NCBI RefSeq assembly: GCF_023534745.1 | Contig: NZ_JAMHJQ010000007.1 | Span: forward strand, 353,145 to 417,144 | DNA: 64,000 nt | Source of the DNA: Streptomyces sp. 35G-GA-8 | GTDB taxonomy: Bacteria > Actinomycetota > Actinomycetes > Streptomycetales > Streptomycetaceae | Direction of reading: 5' to 3' | Shown: piece after piece, positions 1-7,668 of the stretch | Layout of the letters: every line of letters starts with the position of its first letter | How positions within the stretch are numbered: position 1 is the stretch's first letter | Made by a program: the position numbers and the translations under genes | The notes under the pieces: generated by a model | What the model was told of the DNA's origin: nothing | What the model saw: the letters and a program-made list of their open reading frames with translations, nothing else | Database searches by the model: none

Positions 1-1472
1 ACGTGCTGATAGGGGACGACGGCCGGGTCAAGGTCGCCGACTTCGGACTCGTGCGGGGCGTCGGCGATGTCACGAACACCACCGGGAGCGTCCTCGGCAC
101 GGTGTCGTATCTGGCGCCCGAGCAGATCGAGGACGGCACGTCCGACACCCGCGTCGATGTGTACGCCTGCGGGGTCGTCCTCCACGAGATGCTGACGGGT
201 GCGAAGCCGCACGGCGGGGACACCCCCGCGCAGGTGCTCTACCGGCATCTGAACGAGGACGTGCCCGCGCCGTCGGCCGCCGTGCCGGGGCTCGCCGTCG
301 AGCTGGACGAGCTGGTCGCGGCGGCGACCGCCCGTAACCCCGAGGTGCGGCCCGTCGACGCGGTGGCGCTGCTGGCGATGGCGCGGGAGGCGCGGGCCGC
401 GCTGACCGACGCGCAATTGGACGCCGTTCCGCCGCGGGCCAGGCCCGAGTCGGCCGGCGGGGCCGGCGCCATCAGCCGTACGACGGTGATTCCGCGCATC
501 CGGCCCGTCGAGGAGGCGGAGGAAGGAACGCCGAACCGCACCAGCCGGCTGGAGATGGCGCCCGCGCCGGGCCGCCGTTTCGTCGGGCCCCGGCGGGGCG
601 TCGTCGCGGCGGTGGTCGCCGTACTGCTGGTGCTCGGTATCGGTACGGGTGTCTGGTACATCAATTCCGGACAGTTCACACACGTCCCCTCGGTGCTCGG
701 CCGGAGCGAGCAGGAGGCCAGGAAGCGGCTCACCGACGCGGGGCTCGACGTGAAGGTCACCAGGGACTTCAGCGACTCCTTCGACCGCGGCACGGTCATG
801 GGCAGCGACCCCGAGCCCCGCGCGCGTATCCGCGGCAATGGTTCGGTGACGATCGTGATCTCGCGCGGCCCGGAGATCGTCAAGGTCCCGGATCTGGAGA
901 GCATGCCGCTGGGCGAGGCCCGGCGGGCGCTGAACAAGGTGGGGCTGGCGGCCGGGGTCGTCACGCGGGAGTTCGACGACAACATCCAGCAGGGCGCCGT
1001 GATCGGTTCGACCCCGGCGTCCGGGAGCGAGGTACGGCCGGATTCCGGGGTCGCGCTCGTGGTGAGCAAGGGCAGCCCGGTCGAGGTCCCCGATGTGACC
1101 GGTGAGTCCGTCGAGGACGCGACCTCCGAGCTGGAGGGTGAGGGGCTCAAGGTCGAGGTCGCGGCCGAGCGCGTGAACTCCGAGGAGGACGCGGGATCGG
1201 TCGCCCGGCAGTCCGCTGCCGAGGGTGACCGGCTGGCCCGGGGCGAGACGATCACGCTGACGGTCTCCAAGGGGCCGCGGATGATCTCCGTACCCGATGT
1301 CACCGGCAAGAAGACCGACGAGGCCACACGGCTGCTGGAGGAGGCGGGCTTCGAGGTGACCGTGGACCGGGGCTTCCCCTTCCTGGGGGACACCGTGGGC
1401 AAGCAGTCGGTCGAGGGCGGCCGGCAGGCCCCCGAGGGCAGTTCCATCACCATCACGACCAAGGGGCTCTAG
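1..1472 (+). CDS. Ser/Thr protein kinase with four PASTA domains (5' end outside window)
   Basis: Only the C-terminal part is present; the reading frame is open through the window edge, with the first full codon at base 3. The kinase domain starts just before the DFG magnesium loop (VADFGLVR) and continues through the APEQ-type activation segment to about residue 125. A juxtamembrane linker follows, then one transmembrane helix at about residues 196-220 of the visible part, then four extracellular PASTA repeats of roughly 65 residues, each ending in an S-K/R-G-P or TTKGL type motif. PknB/PrkC-type kinases sense muropeptides or lipid II through PASTA repeats and phosphorylate cell-wall and division proteins. 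The stop lies 5 bp before the next gene. Which family member it is cannot be decided without the N-terminus. Confidence 0.93.
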   Translation, partial: VLIGDDGRVKVADFGLVRGVGDVTNTTGSVLGTVSYLAPEQIEDGTSDTRVDVYACGVVLHEMLTGAKPHGGDTPAQVLYRHLNEDVPAPSAAVPGLAVELDELVAAATARNPEVRPVDAVALLAMAREARAALTDAQLDAVPPRARPESAGGAGAISRTTVIPRIRPVEEAEEGTPNRTSRLEMAPAPGRRFVGPRRGVVAAVVAVLLVLGIGTGVWYINSGQFTHVPSVLGRSEQEARKRLTDAGLDVKVTRDFSDSFDRGTVMGSDPEPRARIRGNGSVTIVISRGPEIVKVPDLESMPLGEARRALNKVGLAAGVVTREFDDNIQQGAVIGSTPASGSEVRPDSGVALVVSKGSPVEVPDVTGESVEDATSELEGEGLKVEVAAERVNSEEDAGSVARQSAAEGDRLARGETITLTVSKGPRMISVPDVTGKKTDEATRLLEEAGFEVTVDRGFPFLGDTVGKQSVEGGRQAPEGSSITITTKGL

Positions 1473-1477
1473 GAACC

Positions 1478-2332
1478 ATGCGCAACCCTGTCGGCGGCCA
1501 TGTCCCCGTGGCCGGCGGCCTCGCCTCGACCGGCCTGGCCTACGCACGCGAGCTGGGCGCCGAGACCGTCCAGGTGTTCGCGGCCAATCCACGCGGCTGG
1601 GCGACGCCCCCGGGCAATCCGGCGCAGGACGAGCTGTTCCGCGCGCGGTGCGCGGCGGAGGGGATTCCGGCGTATGTGCACGCGCCGTATCTGATCAACT
1701 TCGGTTCGCACACGGAGGCGACCGCCGAGAAGTCCGTGGAGTCCCTGCGGCACAGCCTGCGCCGGGGCCGGGAGATCGGCGCGCTGGGTGTGGTCGTGCA
1801 TACGGGTTCGGCGACCGGCGGACGGCCGCGCGAGGTGGCGCTCGCGCAGGTACGGGAGCTGATGCTGCCGCTTCTCGACGAGCTGACCCATGACGACGAT
1901 CCGTTCCTGCTGCTGGAGTCGACGGCGGGACAGGGCTTCTCGCTCTGCTCACGGACCTGGGACTTCGGCCCGTACTTCGAGGCGCTCGACGCCCACCCCA
2001 GGCTGGGCATCTGTCTGGACACCTGCCATGTCTTCGCGGCCGGGCACGATCTCGCGGGACCTCATGGAATGCGCCAGACGCTGGATCTGCTGGTGGACAC
2101 GGTCGGTGAGGGGCGGCTCAAGCTGATCCACGCCAATGACTCCAAGGATGTGGCGGGAGCGCACAAGGACCGTCACGAGAACATTGGCGCGGGACACATC
2201 GGCGAGGAGCCGTTCCGGGAGCTGTTCTCGCATCCGGCGACCGAGAACGTTCCGCTGGTGATCGAGACCCCGGGCGGCAAGGAGGGGCACGCGGCGGATG
2301 TGGCGCGGCTGAAGAAGCTGCGCGACGGCTGA
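1478..2332 (+). CDS. nfo: Deoxyribonuclease IV (AP endonuclease, Nfo family)
   Basis: This 284-residue protein has the TIM-barrel zinc-site motifs of endonuclease IV: ICLDTCHVFAAGHD, IHANDSK with a following HENIG, and PLVIETPGG near the C-terminus. The family incises DNA at abasic sites and removes 3'-blocking groups in base excision repair. Length fits the family (about 280). The ATG lies 5 bp after the kinase stop, with an AGGA box overlapping that stop, so the two genes may be co-transcribed although the functions look unrelated. Confidence 0.93.
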   Translation: MRNPVGGHVPVAGGLASTGLAYARELGAETVQVFAANPRGWATPPGNPAQDELFRARCAAEGIPAYVHAPYLINFGSHTEATAEKSVESLRHSLRRGREIGALGVVVHTGSATGGRPREVALAQVRELMLPLLDELTHDDDPFLLLESTAGQGFSLCSRTWDFGPYFEALDAHPRLGICLDTCHVFAAGHDLAGPHGMRQTLDLLVDTVGEGRLKLIHANDSKDVAGAHKDRHENIGAGHIGEEPFRELFSHPATENVPLVIETPGGKEGHAADVARLKKLRDG

Positions 2333-2338
2333 CGCCGG

Positions 2339-2971
2339 TTACAGCTCGGGGCCGTCTCCCGGGACCTCCTGGTAGGAGTAGCGCTGCTCGGCCCAGGGGT
2401 CGCCGACGTTGTGATAGCCGCGCTCCTCCCAGAAGCCTCGGCGGTCCGCGGTCATGTATTCGACGCCGCGGACCCACTTGGGCCCCTTCCAGGCGTACAG
2501 ATGCGGTACGACGAGCCGCACGGGGAAGCCGTGCTCGGCGGTCAGCAGTTCGCCGTCCTTGTGGGTGGCGAATATCGTGCGGTCCGAGAGGAAGTCGGCG
2601 AGCCGCAGATTGGAGCTGAAGCCGTACTCGGCCCAGACCATGACATGGGTGACGCTCGGCGCGGGCGGCGCGAGTTCCACGACCGTACGGGCGGGGACCC
2701 CGCCCCATTCGGCCCCCACCATGCTGAACTTCGTGACGCAGTGCAGATCGCCGACGACCGTGGAGAACGGCAGTGCCGAGAACTCCTCGTGATTCCAGCA
2801 GTGCTTGTCGCCGTCGGCGGTGGCTCCGAAGACCCGGAACTCCCAGCGTTCCTGCCGGAATTTCGGTACGGGCCCGTAATGGGTCACCGGCCAGCCGCGC
2901 TGCAGACGCTGGCCCGGTGGTAGCTCGGACTGTTCCGGCTCTTGACGTTCCCGGCTTTCCGGCTGACCCAT
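2339..2971 (-). CDS. Sulfite oxidase-like molybdopterin-dependent oxidoreductase
   Basis: A protein of about 210 residues belonging to the small molybdopterin-binding oxidoreductases of the sulfite oxidase/YedY fold. The segment LHCVTKFSMVGAEWGGVPART carries the conserved cysteine expected to ligate molybdenum, and VRLVVPHLYAWKGPKWVRG is the typical cofactor-domain motif. There is no signal peptide, so it is probably cytoplasmic; the substrate is unknown. The ATG at 2971 gives the usual MGQPESRE start, but GGAAGG is only 1 nt away. An ATG 9 bp upstream (2980) is the alternative. It ends 7 bp from nfo (convergent) and is divergent from bfr. Confidence 0.85.
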   Translation of the reverse strand: MGQPESRERQEPEQSELPPGQRLQRGWPVTHYGPVPKFRQERWEFRVFGATADGDKHCWNHEEFSALPFSTVVGDLHCVTKFSMVGAEWGGVPARTVVELAPPAPSVTHVMVWAEYGFSSNLRLADFLSDRTIFATHKDGELLTAEHGFPVRLVVPHLYAWKGPKWVRGVEYMTADRRGFWEERGYHNVGDPWAEQRYSYQEVPGDGPEL

Positions 2972-3000
2972 GCCTTCCATGGTGACAGACCGCGAGGGGT

Positions 3001-3047
3001 GGTCATGACCAGGTTCGGAACCAATCGGGCAAGCCATGCTAAGCATG
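3001..3047. promoter_or_regulatory. Cluster of three short palindromes in the divergent promoter region
   Basis: Between the start of the molybdoenzyme gene (2971) and bfr (3127) lie three perfect short palindromes in a row: GGTCATGACC (3001-3010), GGTTCGGAACC (3013-3023) and CATGCT-A-AGCATG (3035-3047). They could bind a dimeric regulator of one or both genes. No family can be assigned from sequence alone, and short palindromes arise by chance in GC-rich DNA. Confidence 0.3.
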
Positions 3048-3126
3048 CACTTACTGGACGGCCCCCGGTGGCGGTGCGAGGATGCGCGCATTCTGCCCCG
3101 TCACATGCCTGGAAGGAGCCTCTGCG

Positions 3127-3606
3127 ATGCAGGGCGACCCCGAGGTCATCGAATTCCTCAATGAGCAGCTGACCGCCGAACTGACCGCCATCAATCAATA
3201 CTTCCTGCACAGCAAAATGCAGGAGAACAACGGGTGGTACAAGCTCGCGAAATACACCCGGGCCGAGTCGTTCGACGAGATGAGGCATGCCGAGCTGCTC
3301 ACCGACCGGCTGCTCTTTCTGGAGGGGTTGCCGAACTACCAGCGGCTTTTCCATGTGCGGGTCGGGCAGACGGTGACCGAGATGTTCCGGGCGGACCTGG
3401 AGATCGAGGTGGAGGCCGTCGACCGGCTGAAACGCGGAATCGAAGTCATGCGGAGCAAAGCCGATCACACCTCGAAGCGGATCTTCGAAACGATCCTCAA
3501 GGACGAGGAACATCACATCGACTATCTCGAAACCCAGCTGGAGCTGATCGAGAAGCTGGGTGAGCCGCTGTATATCTCCCAGCAGATCGAGCAGCCCGAC
3601 AGCTAG
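3127..3606 (+). CDS. bfr: Bacterioferritin
   Basis: This 159-residue four-helix-bundle ferritin stores iron as a ferric mineral after ferroxidase oxidation of Fe2+. Ferroxidase ligands are visible: Glu in LTAELTAINQ, Glu and His in FDEMRHAEL, and Glu/His in LKDEEHHIDYLE. The Met of DEMRHA matches the heme-ligating Met52 of E. coli Bfr, so heme binding is expected. Length is normal. The start is set by GGAAGGAG 7 nt before the ATG. It converges with bfd, its likely electron-transfer partner for iron release, with a 2-bp gap. Confidence 0.95.
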   Translation: MQGDPEVIEFLNEQLTAELTAINQYFLHSKMQENNGWYKLAKYTRAESFDEMRHAELLTDRLLFLEGLPNYQRLFHVRVGQTVTEMFRADLEIEVEAVDRLKRGIEVMRSKADHTSKRIFETILKDEEHHIDYLETQLELIEKLGEPLYISQQIEQPDS

Positions 3607-3608
3607 CG

Positions 3609-3866
3609 CTAGGCGGCGTTCCGCAGCGCGGGCGGGGCCGTGCTCTCCGCCGCGTCGAGTTCCACGAGTGCGGGAGCGCCCTGGTCGAGCAGCTCGCGGC
3701 GGGGGCAGCCGCCACGGCCCAGCAGGGACTGGATACGGCGTACGCACGATCCGCAGTCGGTGCCGGCCTTGCTGACCGACGCTATCTGGCGGGGTGTGCA
3801 CGCCCCGGCGGCCGCGTGTTCCTTCACCTGTGTCTCGGTGATGCCGAAGCAGGAGCAGACGTACAC
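3609..3866 (-). CDS. bfd: Bacterioferritin-associated ferredoxin ([2Fe-2S])
   Basis: A protein of about 85 residues starting with YVCSCFGITE and carrying the second cysteine pair in GTDCGSCVRRI. This is the C-X-C then C-X2-C pattern of BFD-type [2Fe-2S] domains. Bfd reduces bacterioferritin so that stored iron can leave. The GTG at 3866 is chosen because GGGAGG lies 8 nt upstream; a GTG 9 bp further out (3875) would overlap that ribosome site. An IdeR/DmdR-type iron box sits about 50 bp upstream, so expression should rise in iron limitation. Confidence 0.88.
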   Translation of the reverse strand: MYVCSCFGITETQVKEHAAAGACTPRQIASVSKAGTDCGSCVRRIQSLLGRGGCPRRELLDQGAPALVELDAAESTAPPALRNAA

Positions 3867-3912
3867 GCGGTTCACCTCCCGGGGGGTTCGCTGGTTCGGG
3901 CCACCCCGCATT

Positions 3913-3931
3913 CGAGGTGAGGCTAACCTAA
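3913..3931 (-). promoter_or_regulatory. Iron box (DmdR1/IdeR operator) upstream of bfd
   Basis: The 19 bp match the actinobacterial iron-box consensus TTAGGTTAGGCTAACCTAA at 16 positions, with mismatches at consensus positions 1, 2 and 7. The site lies 47-65 bp upstream of the bfd start, as expected for iron-dependent repression by a DtxR-family regulator. The site is read directly from sequence; the regulator identity is inferred from the known consensus. Confidence 0.85.
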
Positions 3932-3973
3932 CCTTACCTGCCACCCCCGCAACGCAAAAGCCCGGACAAGACC

Positions 3974-4008
3974 GATGGGGCACGGATCACATCGATCCGT
4001 GCCCCATC
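3974..4008 (-). terminator. Intrinsic terminator of the DAHP synthase gene
   Basis: A perfect 15-bp stem (3974-3988 with 3994-4008) closes a 5-nt loop, 28 bp past the DAHP synthase stop. On the minus strand it is followed closely by CTTTTGCG. It insulates the iron-regulated bfd promoter from read-through. Confidence 0.85.
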
Positions 4009-4035
4009 GTGGCGTTTCGGTCCGCCGCGGCGTTC

Positions 4036-5388
4036 CTACTGGTCGCGGTACATCTCGGCGACCAGGAAGGCCAGGTCGAGCGACTGGCTGCGGTTGAGTC
4101 GCGGGTCGCAGGCCGTCTCGTAGCGCTGGTGCAGATCGTCGACGAAGATCTCGTCGCCGCCGCCCACGCACTCGGTGACATCGTCGCCGGTCAGCTCCAC
4201 ATGGATACCGCCCGGGTGGGTGCCGAGGCCCTTGTGGACCTCGAAGAAGCCCTTGACCTCGTCGAGCACATCGTCGAAGCGGCGGGTCTTGTGGCCGGAG
4301 GCCGCCTCGAAGGTGTTGCCGTGCATCGGGTCGGTCACCCACGCCACCGTCGCACCGGAGGCCGTGACCTTCTCGACCAGTTCGGGGAGCTTGTCCCTGA
4401 CCTTGTCGGCGCCCATGCGGACGATGAAGGTCAGCCGGCCGGGCTCGCGGTCGGGGTCGAGCCGGTCGATGTAGGTGAGCGCCTCGTCGACCGTCGTCGT
4501 CGGACCGAGCTTGATCCCGATCGGGTTGTTGATCTTCGAGGCGAACTCGATGTGCGCGCCGTCCAGCTGGCGGGTGCGCTCACCGATCCAGACCATGTGG
4601 CCGGAGACGTCGTACAGCCGGCCGGTACGGGAGTCGATCCGGGTCAGCGCCGACTCGTAGTCCAGCAGCAGCGCCTCGTGCGAGGAGAAGAACTCGACCG
4701 TGCGGAACTCCGCCGGGTCGGTGCCCGCGGCCTTCATGAAGTTCAGCGCGTTGTCGATCTCGCGGGCGAGCTGCTCGTAACGCTGGCCCGACGGGGACGA
4801 CTTGACGAAGTCCTGGTTCCAGGCGTGGACCTGGCGCAGATCGGCGTAGCCGCCGGTGGTGAAGGCGCGGACCAGATTGAGCGTGGCGGCGGACGCGTGG
4901 TACATCCGCTTGAGCCGCTCGGGGTCCGGGATCCGGGCCTTCTCGTTGAACTCAAAACCGTTGACGGAGTCGCCGCGGTACGTCGGCAGCGTCACGCCGT
5001 CGCGCGTCTCGGTGCTCTTGGAGCGCGGCTTCGAGTACTGCCCGGCGATCCGGCCGACCTTCACCACCGGCACGGACGCCGCGTAGGTGAGGACGGCGCC
5101 CATCTGGAGAAGGGTCTTCAGCTTGTTGCGGATGTGATCGGCGGAGACGGCGTCGAACGCCTCGGCGCAGTCGCCGCCCTGGAGCAGGAACGCCTCGCCC
5201 TTGGCGACGGCTCCCATCCGGGCGCGCAGCTGGTCGCACTCGCCCGCGAAGACGAGCGGAGGATAGGACCTCAGCTCGGCCACGACCTCGCGCAGGGCTT
5301 CCTGGTCCGGATACTCCGGCTGCTGGGCAGCGGGAAGATCTTGCCAGGAGGGCACATGGGCGGCGGGGTTCTCAGCATTCACTGTCAC
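4036..5388 (-). CDS. aroH: Class II 3-deoxy-7-phosphoheptulonate (DAHP) synthase
   Basis: This 450-residue protein catalyses the first shikimate-pathway step, joining phosphoenolpyruvate and erythrose 4-phosphate. Class II (plant/actinobacterial) hallmarks are present: FAGECDQLRARMG, FLLQGGDCAEAF, MVWIGERTRQLDGAH, NPIGIKLGP, and WVTDPMHGNT. Length fits the class. The GTG at 5388 gives the MTVNAE start common in relatives; a GTG two codons later (5382) has better spacing (9 nt) to GGAG. It is divergent from the tryptophan leader and trpE, which places the entry point of aromatic synthesis next to the tryptophan branch point. Confidence 0.94.
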   Translation of the reverse strand: MTVNAENPAAHVPSWQDLPAAQQPEYPDQEALREVVAELRSYPPLVFAGECDQLRARMGAVAKGEAFLLQGGDCAEAFDAVSADHIRNKLKTLLQMGAVLTYAASVPVVKVGRIAGQYSKPRSKSTETRDGVTLPTYRGDSVNGFEFNEKARIPDPERLKRMYHASAATLNLVRAFTTGGYADLRQVHAWNQDFVKSSPSGQRYEQLAREIDNALNFMKAAGTDPAEFRTVEFFSSHEALLLDYESALTRIDSRTGRLYDVSGHMVWIGERTRQLDGAHIEFASKINNPIGIKLGPTTTVDEALTYIDRLDPDREPGRLTFIVRMGADKVRDKLPELVEKVTASGATVAWVTDPMHGNTFEAASGHKTRRFDDVLDEVKGFFEVHKGLGTHPGGIHVELTGDDVTECVGGGDEIFVDDLHQRYETACDPRLNRSQSLDLAFLVAEMYRDQ

Positions 5389-5482
5389 GCGCTCCAGATT
5401 ACGTGGTCGCGGGCCGTGGCACAGTCGGCGCTCACAGTATGGAACGCGGGGCTCGTGGGGTGGATGCGCTAAGGTGCCGCTC

Positions 5483-5539
5483 ATGTTCGCGCATTCGCAT
5501 CAGACCTGGTGGTGGACCGCTCGCTCGGCGGCCCACTGA
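5483..5539 (+). CDS. trpL: Tryptophan leader peptide (18 codons, three tandem Trp codons)
   Basis: An 18-codon reading frame begins MFAHSHQT and has three consecutive TGG codons at 5507-5515 (residues 9-11). It ends at TGA 5539, 22 bp before a strong hairpin with a U-run. This is the layout of a classical trp attenuator; a closely similar leader is known ahead of the anthranilate synthase gene of Streptomyces venezuelae. There is no ribosome site: a TAAGGT -10-like hexamer lies 7 nt before the ATG, suggesting a leaderless transcript. Confidence 0.88.
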   Translation: MFAHSHQTWWWTARSAAH

Positions 5540-5561
5540 TTCACGCGCGCATACGAATCGC

Positions 5562-5594
5562 GAAGGCCGCCCGAGGGGCGGCCTTCAGTGTTTT
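5562..5594 (+). terminator. trp attenuator terminator hairpin
   Basis: An 11-bp perfect stem (5562-5572 with 5576-5586) with a 3-nt loop is followed by AGTGTTTT. It lies between the leader peptide and trpE. Ribosome stalling at the Trp codons (5507-5515) under tryptophan starvation would favour an alternative fold of the bases between 5516 and 5561 and let transcription continue into trpE. Confidence 0.85.
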
Positions 5595-5661
5595 CCGGGT
5601 CCGGGGTTCGGACCGGAGAAGCGGGCCGTTCCTCCCCCTCCACTCGGAAGGAACACCGCAG

Positions 5662-7572
5662 ATGACCGACGGAACACCGCGGACGCTCGTCGCACGGCTC
5701 CTGGACGACGACTGCCCGCCCTTCGCCCTGCTCCGCCGCCGCACCCCCGGCCGTGACCACGGCGTCGTGGAGCTGCTGATCGGATCCGTGCACGAGGCCG
5801 ACCGGCTGGCCGAGCTGCCTGACGGCGCCGTGCCCTCGCTCGCGCTGGTGCCGTTCCGGCAGATCAGGGAGCGCGGCTTCGACGTACGGGACGACGGGAC
5901 CCCGCTGGCCGTGCTGGTCGCGGACGAGACCCACGAACTGCCCCTCGCGGAACTCCTCGCCCGGCTGCCCGCCCATGACGTACGGGTCGAGGACGGCGCG
6001 TTCGACATCGACGACGAGCGGTACGCGGAGATCGTACGGCGGGTGATCGAGGACGAGATCGGACAGGGCGAGGGCGCGAACTTCGTCATCCGGCGGACCT
6101 TCGAGGGCCGTGTCCCCGGTTTCGGGCGGGCCGACGCGCTCGCCCTGTTCCGGCGGCTGCTCGCCGGTGAGCGCGGCGCGTACTGGACATTCCTGGTCCA
6201 CACCGGCGAACGCACCCTGGTCGGCGCCAGCCCCGAGGTCCATGTCCGGATGAGCGGCGGGACCGTCGTGATGAACCCGATCAGCGGGACCTTCCGCTAT
6301 CCGCCGCAGGGCCCGTCCCCGGAAGCGCTGCTGGAGTTCCTGGGCGACCGCAAGGAGACGGAGGAGCTCTCCATGGTCGTCGACGAGGAGCTGAAGATGA
6401 TGTGCGCCGTCGGCGACCGGGGCGGGGTGGTGATCGGCCCCCGGCTCAAGGAGATGGCCCATCTCGCGCACACCGAGTACGAGTTGCGCGGCCGGTCGTC
6501 GCTCGATGTGCGCGAGGTGCTGAAGGAGACGATGTTCGCGGCGACGGTCACCGGCTCGCCGGTGCAGAACGCCTGCCGGGTCATCGAACGCCATGAGGCC
6601 GGCGGGCGCGGCTACTACGGGGGCGCCCTCGCGCTCATCGGGCGGGACGCCGGCGGGGCTCGGACGCTCGACTCCCCCATCCTGATCCGTACCGCCGACA
6701 TCGACCGCGACGGCGGGCTGCGGGTGCCGGTGGGGGCGACGCTCGTCCGGCATTCGCGCCCGGAGAGCGAGGTCGCCGAGACCCACGCCAAGGCGGCGGG
6801 GGTGCTGGCGGCCCTCGGCGTCCGGCCGGGCCGGCCGCGCGGGGAGTCCGCGCGGCCGCGGCTCGCCGACGACCCGAGGGTGCGGGCCGCGCTGGACGCG
6901 CGGCGCGCGGACCTCGCGCCGTTCTGGCTGCGGATGCGGACCGCGTCCGCGACGCTCACCGGGCACGCGCTGGTCGTCGACGGCGAGGACACCTTCACCA
7001 CGATGCTGGCGCATGTGCTGCGCTCGTCCGGCCTGGAGGTGACGGTGCGGCGCTTCGACGAACCGGGGCTGCGCGAGGGTGTGCTCGGGCACGGGGGGCC
7101 GGTGGTGCTGGGGCCGGGACCGGGCGATCCGGGGGATATGGCGGATCCCAAGATGCGGTTGCTGCGGAGGCTGGCGGCCGACCTGATCCGGGGGCGGCGG
7201 AACGGGCTGCTCGGGGTCTGCCTCGGCCATGAGCTGATCGCGGCCGAGCTGGGCCTGGAGACCGTACGCAAGCGCGTCCCGTACCAGGGCGCGCAGACCC
7301 GGATCGACCTGTTCGGCCGGGAGGAGACGGTCGGCTTCTACAACAGCTTCACCGCGCGGTGCGACGACGCGGCGGCGCGGGAGCTGGCGGCGCACGGGGT
7401 GGAGGTGAGCCGGGACGCGGTGAGCGGGGAGGTGTACGGGCTGAGGGGCGGTGGGTTCGCCTCGGTGCAGTTCCATCCGGAGTCGGTGCTGACGCTGAAC
7501 GGTCCGGAACTGGTGGCGGGGCTGCTCTCGGGGGCGATGGCCCTCGGGCGGGGGGTCGTCGACGTGGGGTGA
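5662..7572 (+). CDS. trpE: Fused anthranilate synthase (TrpE-TrpG type)
   Basis: This 636-residue fusion joins a chorismate-binding component I (to about residue 400) to a class I glutamine amidotransferase (about 420-636). Component I shows MNPISGTFRYP, GDRKETEELSMVVDEELKMM and TVTGSPVQNACRVIE; the amidotransferase shows LLGVCLGHELIAA (nucleophile Cys) and SVQFHPES (catalytic His). It makes anthranilate from chorismate and glutamine. The start is set by GGAAGGA 8 nt before the ATG. The same architecture occurs in phenazine PhzE, but the trp attenuator upstream and absence of phz genes favour tryptophan biosynthesis. Confidence 0.92.
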   Translation: MTDGTPRTLVARLLDDDCPPFALLRRRTPGRDHGVVELLIGSVHEADRLAELPDGAVPSLALVPFRQIRERGFDVRDDGTPLAVLVADETHELPLAELLARLPAHDVRVEDGAFDIDDERYAEIVRRVIEDEIGQGEGANFVIRRTFEGRVPGFGRADALALFRRLLAGERGAYWTFLVHTGERTLVGASPEVHVRMSGGTVVMNPISGTFRYPPQGPSPEALLEFLGDRKETEELSMVVDEELKMMCAVGDRGGVVIGPRLKEMAHLAHTEYELRGRSSLDVREVLKETMFAATVTGSPVQNACRVIERHEAGGRGYYGGALALIGRDAGGARTLDSPILIRTADIDRDGGLRVPVGATLVRHSRPESEVAETHAKAAGVLAALGVRPGRPRGESARPRLADDPRVRAALDARRADLAPFWLRMRTASATLTGHALVVDGEDTFTTMLAHVLRSSGLEVTVRRFDEPGLREGVLGHGGPVVLGPGPGDPGDMADPKMRLLRRLAADLIRGRRNGLLGVCLGHELIAAELGLETVRKRVPYQGAQTRIDLFGREETVGFYNSFTARCDDAAARELAAHGVEVSRDAVSGEVYGLRGGGFASVQFHPESVLTLNGPELVAGLLSGAMALGRGVVDVG

Positions 7573-7585
7573 GGTGAGGTGAGGT

Positions 7586-7623
7586 GGGGGCCGTGGTCGT
7601 CGTGGGACGCGACCACGGCCCCC
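7586..7623. terminator. Bidirectional terminator between trpE and pfkA
   Basis: A perfect 14-bp GC-rich stem (7586-7599 with 7610-7623) with a 10-nt loop lies between the two convergent stop codons. It has no U-run, as is common for Streptomyces terminators. Confidence 0.8.
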
Positions 7624-7668
7624 GGAAGCGAACGGCGCTCAGCAGAACGGGGATCAGCCGGACGGGGA

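Noticed and set aside
3640-5472. 610-residue frame antisense to DAHP synthase
   Set aside because: Shadow; crosses a terminator and the bfd gene and has no recognisable domain.
5662-7572. PhzE (phenazine biosynthesis) instead of anthranilate synthase
   Set aside because: Domain layout is similar, but no other phz genes are present and a tryptophan attenuator precedes the gene.
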